Below the pieces are notes generated by a model. That model made no database searches and was not told the origin of the DNA. It saw only the letters and a program-made list of their open reading frames with translations. Below are positions 15,358 through 23,514 of a stretch of DNA of 44,595 nucleotides, piece by piece. A program made the translations under genes and the position numbers. The DNA is from an uncultured Bacteroidales bacterium (GTDB lineage: Bacteria > Bacteroidota > Bacteroidia > Bacteroidales > UBA932). Location of the stretch: contig CALUQM010000016.1 of assembly GCA_944322925.1 (NCBI GenBank), forward strand, positions 1 to 44,595. Direction: 5' to 3'. Positions within the stretch are counted from its first letter, which is position 1. Every line of letters begins with the position of its first letter.

Positions 15358-16425
15358 TCAGTCGGATTCTTCGAAAACAAGGCCGTCCGATGTCCAGGTC
15401 TTCATCACGCCGTCCTGCTCATAGACGAGACAACCTTCAAGATCCGGTCTGGACATGATGAAATCCCTTGCTTTTTCGAAACCTATTACCATACAGCAGG
15501 TGGCAAGCGCATCCGCTTCGGTCGCGTCAGATGCTATTACGGTAGCCGACAGCAGGGAATGCGATACGGGACAGCCTGTACGGGGATCGATGGTATGGGC
15601 ATATTTTTTCCCGTCCCGAACGTAATATTTCCTGTAGTTTCCGGATGTCACCACGCCGCACGGTTCGGGACCTGCGCGGAATATTCCCTGCAGATTCTTT
15701 CCCGGAGTGTCGTTTCCGTCTTCAGGTCTGTCGAGACCTATGCTCCAGGGCAGGCCGGAAGGATTCAGGCCTTCGCAATAAATCTCCCCGCCGACATCGA
15801 CAAGCATCTGGTCGACACCTATCGAGTGCAGGTATCCGGCCACAAGATCGCAGGAATACCCCTGGGCGATCGCATTGAAATTCAGTTCTGGCAGACATGG
15901 GCCGCAGTCGCCGGCCTTCAGGAGAAGCGAAGACGATGCGAACCCATCTCTGTCTGTGACAAGCGAATCGGCAAGCCTGTGCATTCCCGTGCAGGCAAGT
16001 ATCTCCCTGACTTTCTCTTCGGAGGGAAGGGAATCGGAAGTAAAGCCGAACCCCCATATATCGAAAAGAGGGGCGCATGACACGTCGAAACTCCCGTCCG
16101 TATCCAGATAATATTTATAGGACTCCCTGTATATCTCCCGGAAAATATCATCGGGCATTATCTTCTCCCCCGCATTGAAGCGGCTCAGCAGAGAACCTTT
16201 GTTGTATCCGGATATGGAATTGTCGATTGCATTCAGGACAGAGTCCACCCCGTCCCTTATCTGCTCCGGCTTCAGACGTACCATGCCTCCGGCCCCTTTC
16301 ATGTTCAGCTTCACGGAATAAGTACCGCCCTGGGCATAACCGGTAATCGCAACATATCTGTCCCTGCCGGAACACGAGAACAAAAAGATCAGCGCAGGGA
16401 GAAACAATAACAGATGTCTTTTCAT
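15358..16425 (-). CDS. apbE: FAD:protein FMN transferase lipoprotein
   Basis: 355 aa with a lipobox LFSC (Cys18), so an inner- or outer-membrane anchored periplasmic protein. ApbE-family flavin transferases attach FMN from FAD to a Thr/Ser in targets such as NqrC and RnfG. Visible are the ITGYAQGGTYSVKL start, SGYNKGSLLSRFN (about 93-105), FDVSCAPLFDIWGFG, LDVGGEIY-like VDVGGEIYCEG, and the metal-site segment IDPRTGCPVSHSLLSATVIASDATEADALATCCMVIG near residues 275-310. No flavoprotein target gene is present in the window, so its partner is elsewhere. It converges with comEC across a 36-nt gap. Confidence 0.9.
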   Translation of the reverse strand: MKRHLLLFLPALIFLFSCSGRDRYVAITGYAQGGTYSVKLNMKGAGGMVRLKPEQIRDGVDSVLNAIDNSISGYNKGSLLSRFNAGEKIMPDDIFREIYRESYKYYLDTDGSFDVSCAPLFDIWGFGFTSDSLPSEEKVREILACTGMHRLADSLVTDRDGFASSSLLLKAGDCGPCLPELNFNAIAQGYSCDLVAGYLHSIGVDQMLVDVGGEIYCEGLNPSGLPWSIGLDRPEDGNDTPGKNLQGIFRAGPEPCGVVTSGNYRKYYVRDGKKYAHTIDPRTGCPVSHSLLSATVIASDATEADALATCCMVIGFEKARDFIMSRPDLEGCLVYEQDGVMKTWTSDGLVFEESD

Positions 16426-16453
16426 AATCCGAACTATCCTTTATGTCGATAAT

Positions 16454-16485
16454 GCAATTTAGACAAAATTCACTATATTTGCAAA
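16454..16485 (-). promoter_or_regulatory. Possible apbE promoter overlapping the divergent one
   Basis: Minus-strand TTTG (complement of 16482-16485), a 20-nt spacer, then TAAATTGC (16454-16461), a 6-of-8-type match to the -7 element. It overlaps the plus-strand -7 at 16474-16481. Confidence 0.4.
16474..16481 (+). promoter_or_regulatory. -7 element for the FISUMP lipoprotein gene
   Basis: TATATTTG is a perfect TAnnTTTG, 29 nt before the ATG at 16511. No TTTG box stands at the expected distance upstream. Confidence 0.5.
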
Positions 16486-16510
16486 ATTGGTAAAGAAGAC
16501 AACTGGAAAA

Positions 16511-17611
16511 ATGAATTCAAAAAGCATAAGATACATTATCATTGCGGCTCTTGCCGCACTCGCCGTCGCAGCCTGCAAGAAAGATGAAGAGACGGAAAGC
16601 CTGCCTTCACTGACCGGACGCGTGACAATCACCGCGGAACCTTTCGTCCTCAAGGGAGGCGAACTTCCCGTCACCCTGAGCAAACTGCCGGAGCACCCGG
16701 AAGGAAAAGGCATCGGAGTCTATCTCAACCTCTCGTCGGAAGAAACAAGCGACACCCTGAAGAAAGAGAACGACCCGGCCCTTGCACTGCCGGTCGATCA
16801 TGTATTCACCTTCCCCGATGAACTCGGGACATATACGATAACGGGAACGGCATTCGCTTCCGGCTATTACAGCACGAACACATCCATATACGTCACGACG
16901 GTGGATCCTGTGGAATCTCTCATCGGCATGGGCTTCTCCGAAACGGACAGGACCGTCACTGACCCGAGAGACGGAAAGGAATACAGGATCACTACCATAG
17001 GGAATCTCGACTGGTTCCGGGAGAACCTTGCATGGAAAGGAAGCGGGGAAAATCCCGTAGGACTGCCGTATGCCAATGCAGAAGCCATGACCGACGTATT
17101 CGGACGGTACTATACGTGGAGTGAAGCCGCAGGCGTGGAGTCCGATGGAGAATCCGCGGGAGAGCCTGCATGTCCAGAGGGCTGGAGGCTGCCTACGGAA
17201 GACGACTGGCTCGACCTCGGACGGGCACTGGCATCTGAGTCTGAAGGCAGCGAATTCGAAGCCGGCTCAGGCATGGAAGGCATTGCCGGCAAGATGATGG
17301 TCGAAGCCTGCTTCAATTCCGAAGACAATGAAATGTGGGAATACTGGCCGGACGTGAAAATCACCAACAGTTCCGGACTGTCCGTGATTCCATGCGGCTT
17401 CGCAAATGTCTCTGAAAGCACCGGCGGCCCCGTAGGAAATTTCGACACCGCCTATCTGTACGCAGCGTTCTGGACAGCTACGGAAAGCCTGGAAAATCCA
17501 TACCAGGCATATTTCAGATACATATACTGGGATGCAGACGTACTCCAGTCCGGATTGGGGGCCAAGGAATCTTTCGCCGCCACGGTCAGATGCGTAAGGG
17601 ATTCAGAATAA
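16511..17611 (+). CDS. FISUMP-domain lipoprotein
   Basis: 366 aa. The lipobox is VAAC (Cys near residue 22) and is followed by KKDEETES, a strong surface-export type signal. Residues 35-135 look like one bacterial Ig-like repeat. The C-terminal part (about 150-366) matches the fibrobacter succinogenes major paralogous domain: YRITTIGNLDWFRENL, YANAEAM, FGRYYTWSEAAG, CPEGWRLPTEDDWLDLGRAL, and a final FWTATES...ATVRCVRD. The function of this domain is unknown; it is common on secreted and surface lipoproteins of Bacteroidota and Fibrobacter. The ATG at 16511 is chosen because it places the positively charged start before the hydrophobic helix. Confidence 0.8.
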   Translation: MNSKSIRYIIIAALAALAVAACKKDEETESLPSLTGRVTITAEPFVLKGGELPVTLSKLPEHPEGKGIGVYLNLSSEETSDTLKKENDPALALPVDHVFTFPDELGTYTITGTAFASGYYSTNTSIYVTTVDPVESLIGMGFSETDRTVTDPRDGKEYRITTIGNLDWFRENLAWKGSGENPVGLPYANAEAMTDVFGRYYTWSEAAGVESDGESAGEPACPEGWRLPTEDDWLDLGRALASESEGSEFEAGSGMEGIAGKMMVEACFNSEDNEMWEYWPDVKITNSSGLSVIPCGFANVSESTGGPVGNFDTAYLYAAFWTATESLENPYQAYFRYIYWDADVLQSGLGAKESFAATVRCVRDSE

Positions 17612-17634
17612 TTTAATATTTCCATTATAACAAG

Positions 17635-18216
17635 ATGAAAAAAGGACTTTTAATCGTCATAGCGGTCATTGCAGTCGTAGTGATCTGGGCCGTTACGGGT
17701 TACAACAGACTCGTGTCGGGCGAAGAAAATGTAAAATCAGCCTGGTCGCAGGTAGAAAACGTATATCAGAGAAGGCTCGACCTTATTCCCAACCTTGAGG
17801 CTACGGTCAAGGGATATGCCGAGCACGAACAGGAGACTTTCAAAAGTATCACGGAATCGAGATCCAAAATCCAGCAGCTTTCAATAGATCCGGACCAGCT
17901 GACTGAAGAGAATATCGCGGCATACCAGAAAGCTCAGGGAGAACTCGGCGCGGCCCTCGGCAGGCTTATCGCCATCTCTGAAGCCTACCCGGACCTTAAA
18001 GCCAGCAGCAACTTCTCGGAAATGCAGGCCGAACTTGCAGGTACGGAAAACAGGATAGCCACCGAAAGACGCAAATACAATGAGGCTGCAAGGGCATACA
18101 ATACCATGATACGCCGCTTTCCAGGCAATCTGCTCGCCTCTGTTTTCGGGTTCGGACAGAAAGGATATTTCGAGGCTGACGACAATGCGGCCAAGGCTCC
18201 GAAAGTGGAATTCTGA
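17635..18216 (+). CDS. lemA: LemA family protein
   Basis: 193 aa with one N-terminal transmembrane helix (residues 4-20) and then a four-helix LemA fold. Signatures are VTGYNRLVSGEENVKSAWSQVENVYQRRLDLIPNLEATVKGYAEHE (about residues 20-65) and a C-terminal RRKYNEAARAYNTMIRRFPGNLLASVFGF. LemA proteins are membrane anchored and of unknown molecular role; they are often next to TPM-domain proteins, as here (two follow). It starts 23 nt after the FISUMP gene. Confidence 0.92.
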   Translation: MKKGLLIVIAVIAVVVIWAVTGYNRLVSGEENVKSAWSQVENVYQRRLDLIPNLEATVKGYAEHEQETFKSITESRSKIQQLSIDPDQLTEENIAAYQKAQGELGAALGRLIAISEAYPDLKASSNFSEMQAELAGTENRIATERRKYNEAARAYNTMIRRFPGNLLASVFGFGQKGYFEADDNAAKAPKVEF

Positions 18217-18246
18217 CAATAATCCTCTCTTATCACTCTGCCAGCC

Positions 18247-18684
18247 ATGAAGCCTGTGGATTTTCTTGACAGGGAAGGTCAGGAAATGGTCGTGAACGCC
18301 ATCCGGGAGGCGGAAAAGAATACTTCAGGGGAAATCCGCGTACACATCGACGACGTATGCGAAACAGACGCGTACGAAAAAGCCGTGGAAGTGTTCCGGT
18401 TTCTCGGAATGGACAGGACTGCCGAGAAAAATGCCGTTCTCATTTATGTGGCATGCAATTCCAAAGTCTTCGCCATTGTCGGAGACAAAGGGATAAATGA
18501 GGCTGTTCCAGAACACTTCTGGACGGACATAATATCAATGGTCAGGGGAAAATTTGCCGAAAAGAAATTTGCCGAAGGTCTTGCCGAAGCTATAATGGCA
18601 ACCGGCGTCAAACTCAGCGCATATTTCCCGTACAGGGAAAACGACGTAAACGAACAGCCTGACGAAATCTCATACAAAAAATAA
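18247..18684 (+). CDS. TPM-domain protein, soluble form
   Basis: A 145-aa protein consisting of little more than a TPM (TLP18.3/Psb32/MOLO-1) domain: IREAEKNTSGEIRVHIDDVC at about 17-36, VEVFRFLGMDRTAEKNAVLIYVA (about 46-68) and KVFAIVGDKGINEAVPEHFWTDI. There is no signal peptide, so it is probably cytosolic or peripheral. TPM proteins have been linked to protein quality control and photosystem repair in plants; no bacterial function is settled. It sits between lemA (30 nt upstream) and a second TPM gene that begins directly after its stop codon. Confidence 0.82.
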   Translation: MKPVDFLDREGQEMVVNAIREAEKNTSGEIRVHIDDVCETDAYEKAVEVFRFLGMDRTAEKNAVLIYVACNSKVFAIVGDKGINEAVPEHFWTDIISMVRGKFAEKKFAEGLAEAIMATGVKLSAYFPYRENDVNEQPDEISYKK

Positions 18685-19506
18685 ATGAAACGGCCGGTAA
18701 AATACATTATATGCGCCATCATGACTGTCCTTCCGACTGTCTGCGCGCATGCAATTCCAGACAGGCCGTATCCGCCGCAGCTCGTAAATGACTTTGCAGG
18801 CATCCTCTCCCGAGCGCAAGAAATTGCCCTCGAGAGAAAACTGACGGCATTCAGCGACTCCACATCAAATCAGATAGCAGTTGTGACCGTGTCTGACCTG
18901 GAAGGATATTCCGCAGCCGAATACGGGACCGAGATAGGTATGGCATGGCAGGTGGGGTCGGCAAAATTCGACAACGGCATAGTGGTCCTCGTCAAGCCCA
19001 AGACAGAACTTTCAAGAGGCGAAGTGAACATAAGCGTGGGATACGGTCTTGAAGGCGCCATACCCGACAGCTATGCGAAAAGGATCATAACCAATGAGAT
19101 GATTCCTTTATTCAGTCAGGGGAACTATTATTCAGGCATAGACAGTGCCTGCACGGTACTGATGCAGCTTGCATCCGGAGAAATTTCAGAGCCGGACGGG
19201 GGTAGGACTGAAGCGGAAGACATTATTTTCGGTATCGGAGGATGGCTGCTGCTTGTCGCCCTCATAATAATAGCCGGACGCGGACGCAGGGGCGGAGGAG
19301 GAAAGAACAGAAGAAACCAGGAAGATACCTGGGCCGATGACGGAGACTTCATAAAAGGCCTTATCATCGGCGACATCCTCGGCAATGCAGGAAGGGGCGG
19401 ATATTCAAGAGGAGGTTTCGGAAGTGGCGGCTTCGGAGGGTTCGGAGGATTCGGAGGATTCGGAGGCGGCAGTTTCGGAGGGGGCGGTGCCAGCGGAAGC
19501 TGGTAA
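18685..19506 (+). CDS. TPM-domain membrane protein with glycine-rich tail (YgcG family)
   Basis: 273 aa: a signal peptide (residues 1-21), then a periplasmic TPM domain (about 30-165; VNDFAGILSRAQEIALERKL, NQIAVVTVSDL, NGIVVLVKPKT, ISVGYGLEGAIPDSYAKRI). A transmembrane helix follows (about 184-198), then a basic stretch and a Gly/Phe-rich tail of low complexity (about 233-273) ending in SGSW. This is the usual YgcG/DUF2145-like organisation found with LemA. The Gly-Phe tail (GGFGGF repeats) resembles flexible or phase-separating segments, but its use is unknown. It starts at the base after the preceding stop codon. Confidence 0.88.
   Translation: MKRPVKYIICAIMTVLPTVCAHAIPDRPYPPQLVNDFAGILSRAQEIALERKLTAFSDSTSNQIAVVTVSDLEGYSAAEYGTEIGMAWQVGSAKFDNGIVVLVKPKTELSRGEVNISVGYGLEGAIPDSYAKRIITNEMIPLFSQGNYYSGIDSACTVLMQLASGEISEPDGGRTEAEDIIFGIGGWLLLVALIIIAGRGRRGGGGKNRRNQEDTWADDGDFIKGLIIGDILGNAGRGGYSRGGFGSGGFGGFGGFGGFGGGSFGGGGASGSW
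19432..19467 (+). repeat. 9-bp tandem array, four units (TTCGGAGGN)
   Basis: Four consecutive 9-bp units (19432, 19441, 19450, 19459) differing only in the last base encode Phe-Gly-Gly in the tail of the YgcG-like protein. The array could change length by slippage in steps of three residues without loss of frame. Confidence 0.75.
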
Positions 19507-19513
19507 CCGGTTC

Positions 19514-20173
19514 TTACCTCAGATCAGTGACTATGTAGCTGCTGTCCAATGCAGATACATCGAAAACGAAACGCCCGGGATCTCCGGGAGAGGAAAAGGA
19601 AAAAGAACTGACTGAAAAACAGACTACCGTCCCGTCCGACATTTTCAGATCAGCGGATACGAGACTGTTCCCATCTGGAGAAATACGGACTGCAAGTTCG
19701 GCCATTCCCGTATCTTCGGAAACCGGAACAAGTGTACAGGCATATCCCTGAGACGAGACGGATGAATCCGCGATATCGAATGCCTTGTCGAAATTCTGGA
19801 TGAGAACGGCCGGATTCACCGTATAATCGGGCTGTCCGGGATCGTATGACTCCACAACAACTTCACGGCTCTGCCTGTCCACCGTCCATCGCGTCCTGCC
19901 GTCGCAGAAAACTTCAAGCCCGTCTCCATTCATCAGATAGGCCTCGCCCTGCATGTCGATAGAACCGCCGCCAGTTATTCTGGCTCTGCCGTCGTCCACG
20001 ACATACTCATAGTTGAAAGATACTGCTGAAACCGATACTTTTTCCACGAAGTCTTCAAGGACGGAGGAATCCTGGAAGGACGGTACGGGACAGTTGACGG
20101 AGGCTTCTCCGGCCTGAACGGATAAAAGGCCGGCTGCTGCGGCGATAATATGAAACAATGTCTTGTACAACAT
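19514..20173 (-). CDS. LolA-like outer-membrane lipoprotein carrier protein
   Basis: 219 aa with a signal peptide (residues 1-22). A LolA/DUF4878-like beta fold follows: VSAVSFNYEYVVDDGRARITGGGSIDMQGEAYLMNGDGLEVFCDGRTRWTVD (about 48-100), as in LolA chaperones that bind lipoprotein acyl chains in an open barrel. Sequence drift from the enterobacterial protein is large, as usual for this phylum. It is 4 nt downstream of ftsK; the ftsK-lolA order is conserved in many Gram-negative bacteria and supports the call. Confidence 0.8.
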   Translation of the reverse strand: MLYKTLFHIIAAAAGLLSVQAGEASVNCPVPSFQDSSVLEDFVEKVSVSAVSFNYEYVVDDGRARITGGGSIDMQGEAYLMNGDGLEVFCDGRTRWTVDRQSREVVVESYDPGQPDYTVNPAVLIQNFDKAFDIADSSVSSQGYACTLVPVSEDTGMAELAVRISPDGNSLVSADLKMSDGTVVCFSVSSFSFSSPGDPGRFVFDVSALDSSYIVTDLR

Positions 20174-20177
20174 CCTG

Positions 20178-22733
20178 TTATCCTATAAATGCTCTCAATA
20201 CGGGTTCAAGAGAAGCAAGATCGTCCACAAGGACCTGACGCGGCTTCGAACCCTCCTGCGGGCCTACGATACCGGCAGCTTCCAGCTGGTCCATAATCTT
20301 GCCTGCCCTGGCATATCCCAGTCCGAGTTTGCGCTGCAGGGCCGATGTGGATCCCTGCTGGGTAGTTACGACCAGTCTTGCAGCCTCCTCGAACATGCTG
20401 TCGAGGTTCTGCATGTCGATCATTCCTCCTCCGGAGCCGCCTTCGTCATCGACGGAATTTACCGGAGGAAGATAGTACGGAGTATTGTAGCACTTCTTGT
20501 AGCCTTTCTGGTCGGCGATGAACTTGGTTACTCCGTCCAGTTCCTTGAGGCTGATAAGGGCGCACTGGATACGCTCCGAATCTATGCCGGAATAGTACAG
20601 CATGTCGCCCTTGCCTATCAGGTTGACTGCGCCCGGCGAACCGATGATAGTCACGGAATCGCCTCTTGAAGATGTCCTGAATGCGATGCGGGCCGGGAAA
20701 TTGGCCTTGATGACGCTGGTAATGACATCAACGGAAGGCCTCTGGGTCGCTATTATCACATGGATACCTGCCGCACGGCCTTTCTGCGCAAGCCTTATTA
20801 TCGAATTCGTGATGCTCTGGGATATCTTCTTGGCATTTCCTCCCATGCCTCCAGTCATCAGAAGGTCAGAATACTCGTCGATGACCACTACGATATAAGG
20901 CATGAAATGATGGCCTTCAGTAGGCAGCAGATACCTGTTGCGGTACTTGTCGTTGTACAGCTTGACATTGTTCACGACAGCCTTGTTGAAAAGCTTGTAC
21001 CTGTTGTCCATTTCTATACAGAGAGACCTGAGAACCTGCTCGGCCTGGTCCGGGAACTTGATGACGGCATTGTCCATTTCCTCCTGTTCGTCCGCCGCAT
21101 CAGGCATCACGGCAAGATAATGCTTCAGCAGCTTCGCATATACCGTGAATTCCACCATCTTAGGATCGATGAATACGAATTTCAGTTCAGACGGATGCCG
21201 CGAATACAGCAGGGAGGTCACTACCACGTTAAGACCTACGGATTTACCCTGCTTGGTAGCTCCTGCAACCAGAAGATGCGGGGCATCGGCAAGGTCGAAA
21301 ACCTTTACTTTCTGGGTGATCGTATATCCTATGGCTACCGGCAGCTCGGCCTTGCTCTCCCTGAATGCCGGATCATTCAGCATGGACTTGAGCGGCACGA
21401 TGGAAGGATAGTCGTTTGCGACCTCGATACCGACGGAATCGGGAAGACTCACGACCCTGACTCCGCGCGCATTAAGGGACATCGCTATATCCTGTTCGAG
21501 ATTCTTTATCGCCGAAATCTTGACTCCCGGAGCCGGAACTACCTTGTACAGCGTGACGGTAGGCCCGACGCAGGCAGTAACCCTGTCGACCTGTATCTTG
21601 TAGCTGAGAAGCGTGGCCCTGATCTTGTTGTTGTTTCGTTCAAGTTCTTCCGACGCCACCTCATGCCTGCCGGAAGCATAGTCATCCAGAAGACTCAACG
21701 GCGGGAACTCGTACTTTTCCAGTTCATCCCGGACATTTATACGCGGAAGCTCCTTCGTAACCTTGGCGGAAAAGTCGTCGCCCTCGATTACCTCCAGGTC
21801 CGAAGATGCACCTTCCGCATTTTCCGCATCTTGCGCATCTTCTGCTTCTTCCGCATCTTCCGAAATCCCCTCTGCTTCATCCTGGTCCACTGCTACGGAT
21901 TCACGGCTGTCGCCAAAGACGCAGGTTTCTTCGGCTGCAGCCCCGCAAAAAACAGGATCTTCAGGTACGGGAGCGGCTTCCGGACAGGTTTCTTCATGTC
22001 CGGTTTCTTCATGTCCGGTCTCTTCATGCCCCGCCTCTTCCGATACCGCAGCACCCTCACCGCCGGCCGGCTGTCGGGACACCCTGTCCTTTCCCTTCTT
22101 TTCGCCGAAACCGGACAGCCAGCGGGAGAAACTTCCGCTGACAAGCAGCAGCCACAGAACCAGGGATATCAGTATAATCAGGAAAGTGACTATGCTCCCT
22201 GTAAGGTTCACGAGAGCGGATGATATGACTTCCCCGCAATCGCCGCCGAGTCCTCCTCCGAAAACGGATGTACTGCCGGTAATCCTCGAGATAAAGGCCA
22301 AAAGCAGGGAAAATACGAATGCGCCGGACAATGAAACGAGCAACAGACGCATGACACGGCCGTTAAGACTGTCGGATATAAGCCTGAATGCCAACGCCCC
22401 GAAAAAATATACTATTGCAAAACTGCCGAGGCCGAAACACCCCGATACAAGGAACAGCGCCCAGCCGTATCCGAGTTTTCCCGCCCAGTTGGCTACATCC
22501 GCCGTTTCGGACATCATTTCGGGATCAGTCAGGAGACTCTGGTCCGCCTTCCACGTGAACAGGTAGGAAAATATCGCAAGGAAAGTGAAAACTGCAAAAG
22601 CGGCAGCGATGAAGCCTGCTATTTTTTTCAGCAGCTTCTTCTTGCGTTCATCCAGATCCGTGAAGACAGAGAAAAAACTCTTCCCCTGCCCTTTCCCGGC
22701 TTTCTTCTCCTGCCGTTTCTTCTGCTGTGCCAT
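20178..22733 (-). CDS. ftsK: DNA translocase FtsK/SpoIIIE
   Basis: 851 aa. Four transmembrane helices lie at about residues 38-60, 88-118, 126-148 and 170-198, anchoring the protein at the division septum. A long, highly acidic Glu/Ala linker (about 205-320) is built partly of tandem repeats. The motor domain follows, with Walker A GATKQGKS (about 485-492), Walker B VVIDEYSDLL (about 620-629) and IATQRPSVDVITSVIKANFPARIAF. The C-terminal gamma winged-helix domain (about 785-851; TSALQRKLGLGYARAGKIMDQLE) reads polarity sequences and activates XerCD at dif. It pumps the chromosome into daughter cells before septum closure. It lies 12 nt after the DUF4290 gene. Confidence 0.96.
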   Translation of the reverse strand: MAQQKKRQEKKAGKGQGKSFFSVFTDLDERKKKLLKKIAGFIAAAFAVFTFLAIFSYLFTWKADQSLLTDPEMMSETADVANWAGKLGYGWALFLVSGCFGLGSFAIVYFFGALAFRLISDSLNGRVMRLLLVSLSGAFVFSLLLAFISRITGSTSVFGGGLGGDCGEVISSALVNLTGSIVTFLIILISLVLWLLLVSGSFSRWLSGFGEKKGKDRVSRQPAGGEGAAVSEEAGHEETGHEETGHEETCPEAAPVPEDPVFCGAAAEETCVFGDSRESVAVDQDEAEGISEDAEEAEDAQDAENAEGASSDLEVIEGDDFSAKVTKELPRINVRDELEKYEFPPLSLLDDYASGRHEVASEELERNNNKIRATLLSYKIQVDRVTACVGPTVTLYKVVPAPGVKISAIKNLEQDIAMSLNARGVRVVSLPDSVGIEVANDYPSIVPLKSMLNDPAFRESKAELPVAIGYTITQKVKVFDLADAPHLLVAGATKQGKSVGLNVVVTSLLYSRHPSELKFVFIDPKMVEFTVYAKLLKHYLAVMPDAADEQEEMDNAVIKFPDQAEQVLRSLCIEMDNRYKLFNKAVVNNVKLYNDKYRNRYLLPTEGHHFMPYIVVVIDEYSDLLMTGGMGGNAKKISQSITNSIIRLAQKGRAAGIHVIIATQRPSVDVITSVIKANFPARIAFRTSSRGDSVTIIGSPGAVNLIGKGDMLYYSGIDSERIQCALISLKELDGVTKFIADQKGYKKCYNTPYYLPPVNSVDDEGGSGGGMIDMQNLDSMFEEAARLVVTTQQGSTSALQRKLGLGYARAGKIMDQLEAAGIVGPQEGSKPRQVLVDDLASLEPVLRAFIG
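21815..21859 (-). repeat. 9-bp tandem array in the FtsK linker
   Basis: Five 9-bp units (21815, 21824, 21833, 21842, 21851) close to CCGCATCTT on the plus strand encode the Asp-Ala-Glu-like acidic repeat in the FtsK linker. Confidence 0.65.
21980..22039 (-). repeat. 15-bp tandem array in the FtsK linker
   Basis: Four 15-bp units, the inner ones close to CATGTCCGGTTTCTT on the plus strand (21995, 22010, 22025, with a diverged first unit at 21980), encode the pentapeptide repeat Gly-His-Glu-Glu-Thr. Confidence 0.7.
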
Positions 22734-22745
22734 CGCCGTATCCGT

Positions 22746-23414
22746 TTATTTCCTGTTGTTCTTCATCCAGCCGTTTTTCTGCCTCTGCATGTTCCTCGGC
22801 TTCTGACCCGCAGGACGGCCGTACACCTGGTCAGACTGGATCCTTGACAGGTGCATTCCTTCGGGAACCTTTATCCTGCCGTCGGAAAGCTTTTCGAGGT
22901 CATTGAAAACAGTCTCGTCTGAAACGCTGTCCTTGTTCCATATAAGATACTGCTGGCGCATGTACATGGCTATGGAGCGGATCATCGCCGTCTTGATCTC
23001 TCCGTCTTCCCTCCCGGCCACATAGTCGATAATATTCTCTATGTTGCGGCCGTAATGGGCTATCTTCACCGGTTTTTTCCTCAACGGAATCTCCACGGGA
23101 GCAGTCACGAGTTCTTCAGGCTTAGGTGCCGGATAAGGGGAATCCACATCGAGGTCGAACCCCGAAATGATATACATGTGGTCCCACAGCTTGTGCTCGT
23201 AATCATCCTGCAGGTGTACCTGAGGATTGACGGTTTCCATCACGCCTATGACCGCCCTTGCCTGCCGGTTCCTTTCTTCCCTGTCAGGTATGGACTTGAC
23301 ATACTCTATCATTTTCTGCACGTTCCTGCCGTATTCAGGCAGCTGAAGCCTGCGTTTCTGAGTATTATATACGAGATTCATTCCCGTTTTCCCGTTTTCT
23401 TCAGGATTTTCCAT
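22746..23414 (-). CDS. DUF4290 family protein
   Basis: A 222-aa soluble protein of a Bacteroidota-specific family. Family features are LVYNTQKRRLQLPEYGRNVQKMIEYVKSIPDREERNRQARAVI (about residues 14-56), HKLWDHMYIISGFDLDVDSPYP (about 78-99) and a second YGRNIENIIDYV (about 121-132) that repeats the first YGRNVQKMIEYV. The C-terminus is basic and Gln/Asn-rich. The function is unknown. It precedes ftsK by 12 nt in a probable three-gene operon, suggesting a housekeeping role near division. In many relatives the gene is near murA or rimM instead, as I recall. Confidence 0.8.
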   Translation of the reverse strand: MENPEENGKTGMNLVYNTQKRRLQLPEYGRNVQKMIEYVKSIPDREERNRQARAVIGVMETVNPQVHLQDDYEHKLWDHMYIISGFDLDVDSPYPAPKPEELVTAPVEIPLRKKPVKIAHYGRNIENIIDYVAGREDGEIKTAMIRSIAMYMRQQYLIWNKDSVSDETVFNDLEKLSDGRIKVPEGMHLSRIQSDQVYGRPAGQKPRNMQRQKNGWMKNNRK

Positions 23415-23456
23415 AATATCGTTCTGCTATTTTTTTCACTAAAAGGTCAAACTTTG

Positions 23457-23488
23457 CAAATTTACGGAAAATCTGCGGAATTTGAAAA
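23457..23488 (-). promoter_or_regulatory. Promoter of the DUF4290-ftsK-lolA operon
   Basis: Minus-strand TTTT (complement of 23485-23488), 20-nt spacer, then a perfect -7, TAAATTTG (23457-23464), 42 nt upstream of the ATG at 23414. The TTTT box coincides with the T-tract of the upstream terminator. Confidence 0.6.
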
Positions 23489-23508
23489 CTGTCCGACATC
23501 CGGGACAG
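23489..23508 (-). terminator. Terminator of the addB-addA-like operon
   Basis: A CTGTCC/GGACAG stem (23489-23494 with 23503-23508) and an 8-nt loop lie just after the addA-like stop codon at 23515. In the minus direction it is followed by TTTT. Confidence 0.5.
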
Positions 23509-23514
23509 GCGGAT

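Noticed and set aside
20760-22223. Long open frame antisense to ftsK
   Set aside because: It lies opposite a certain gene, has no recognisable domain and arises from the codon bias and repeats of ftsK.
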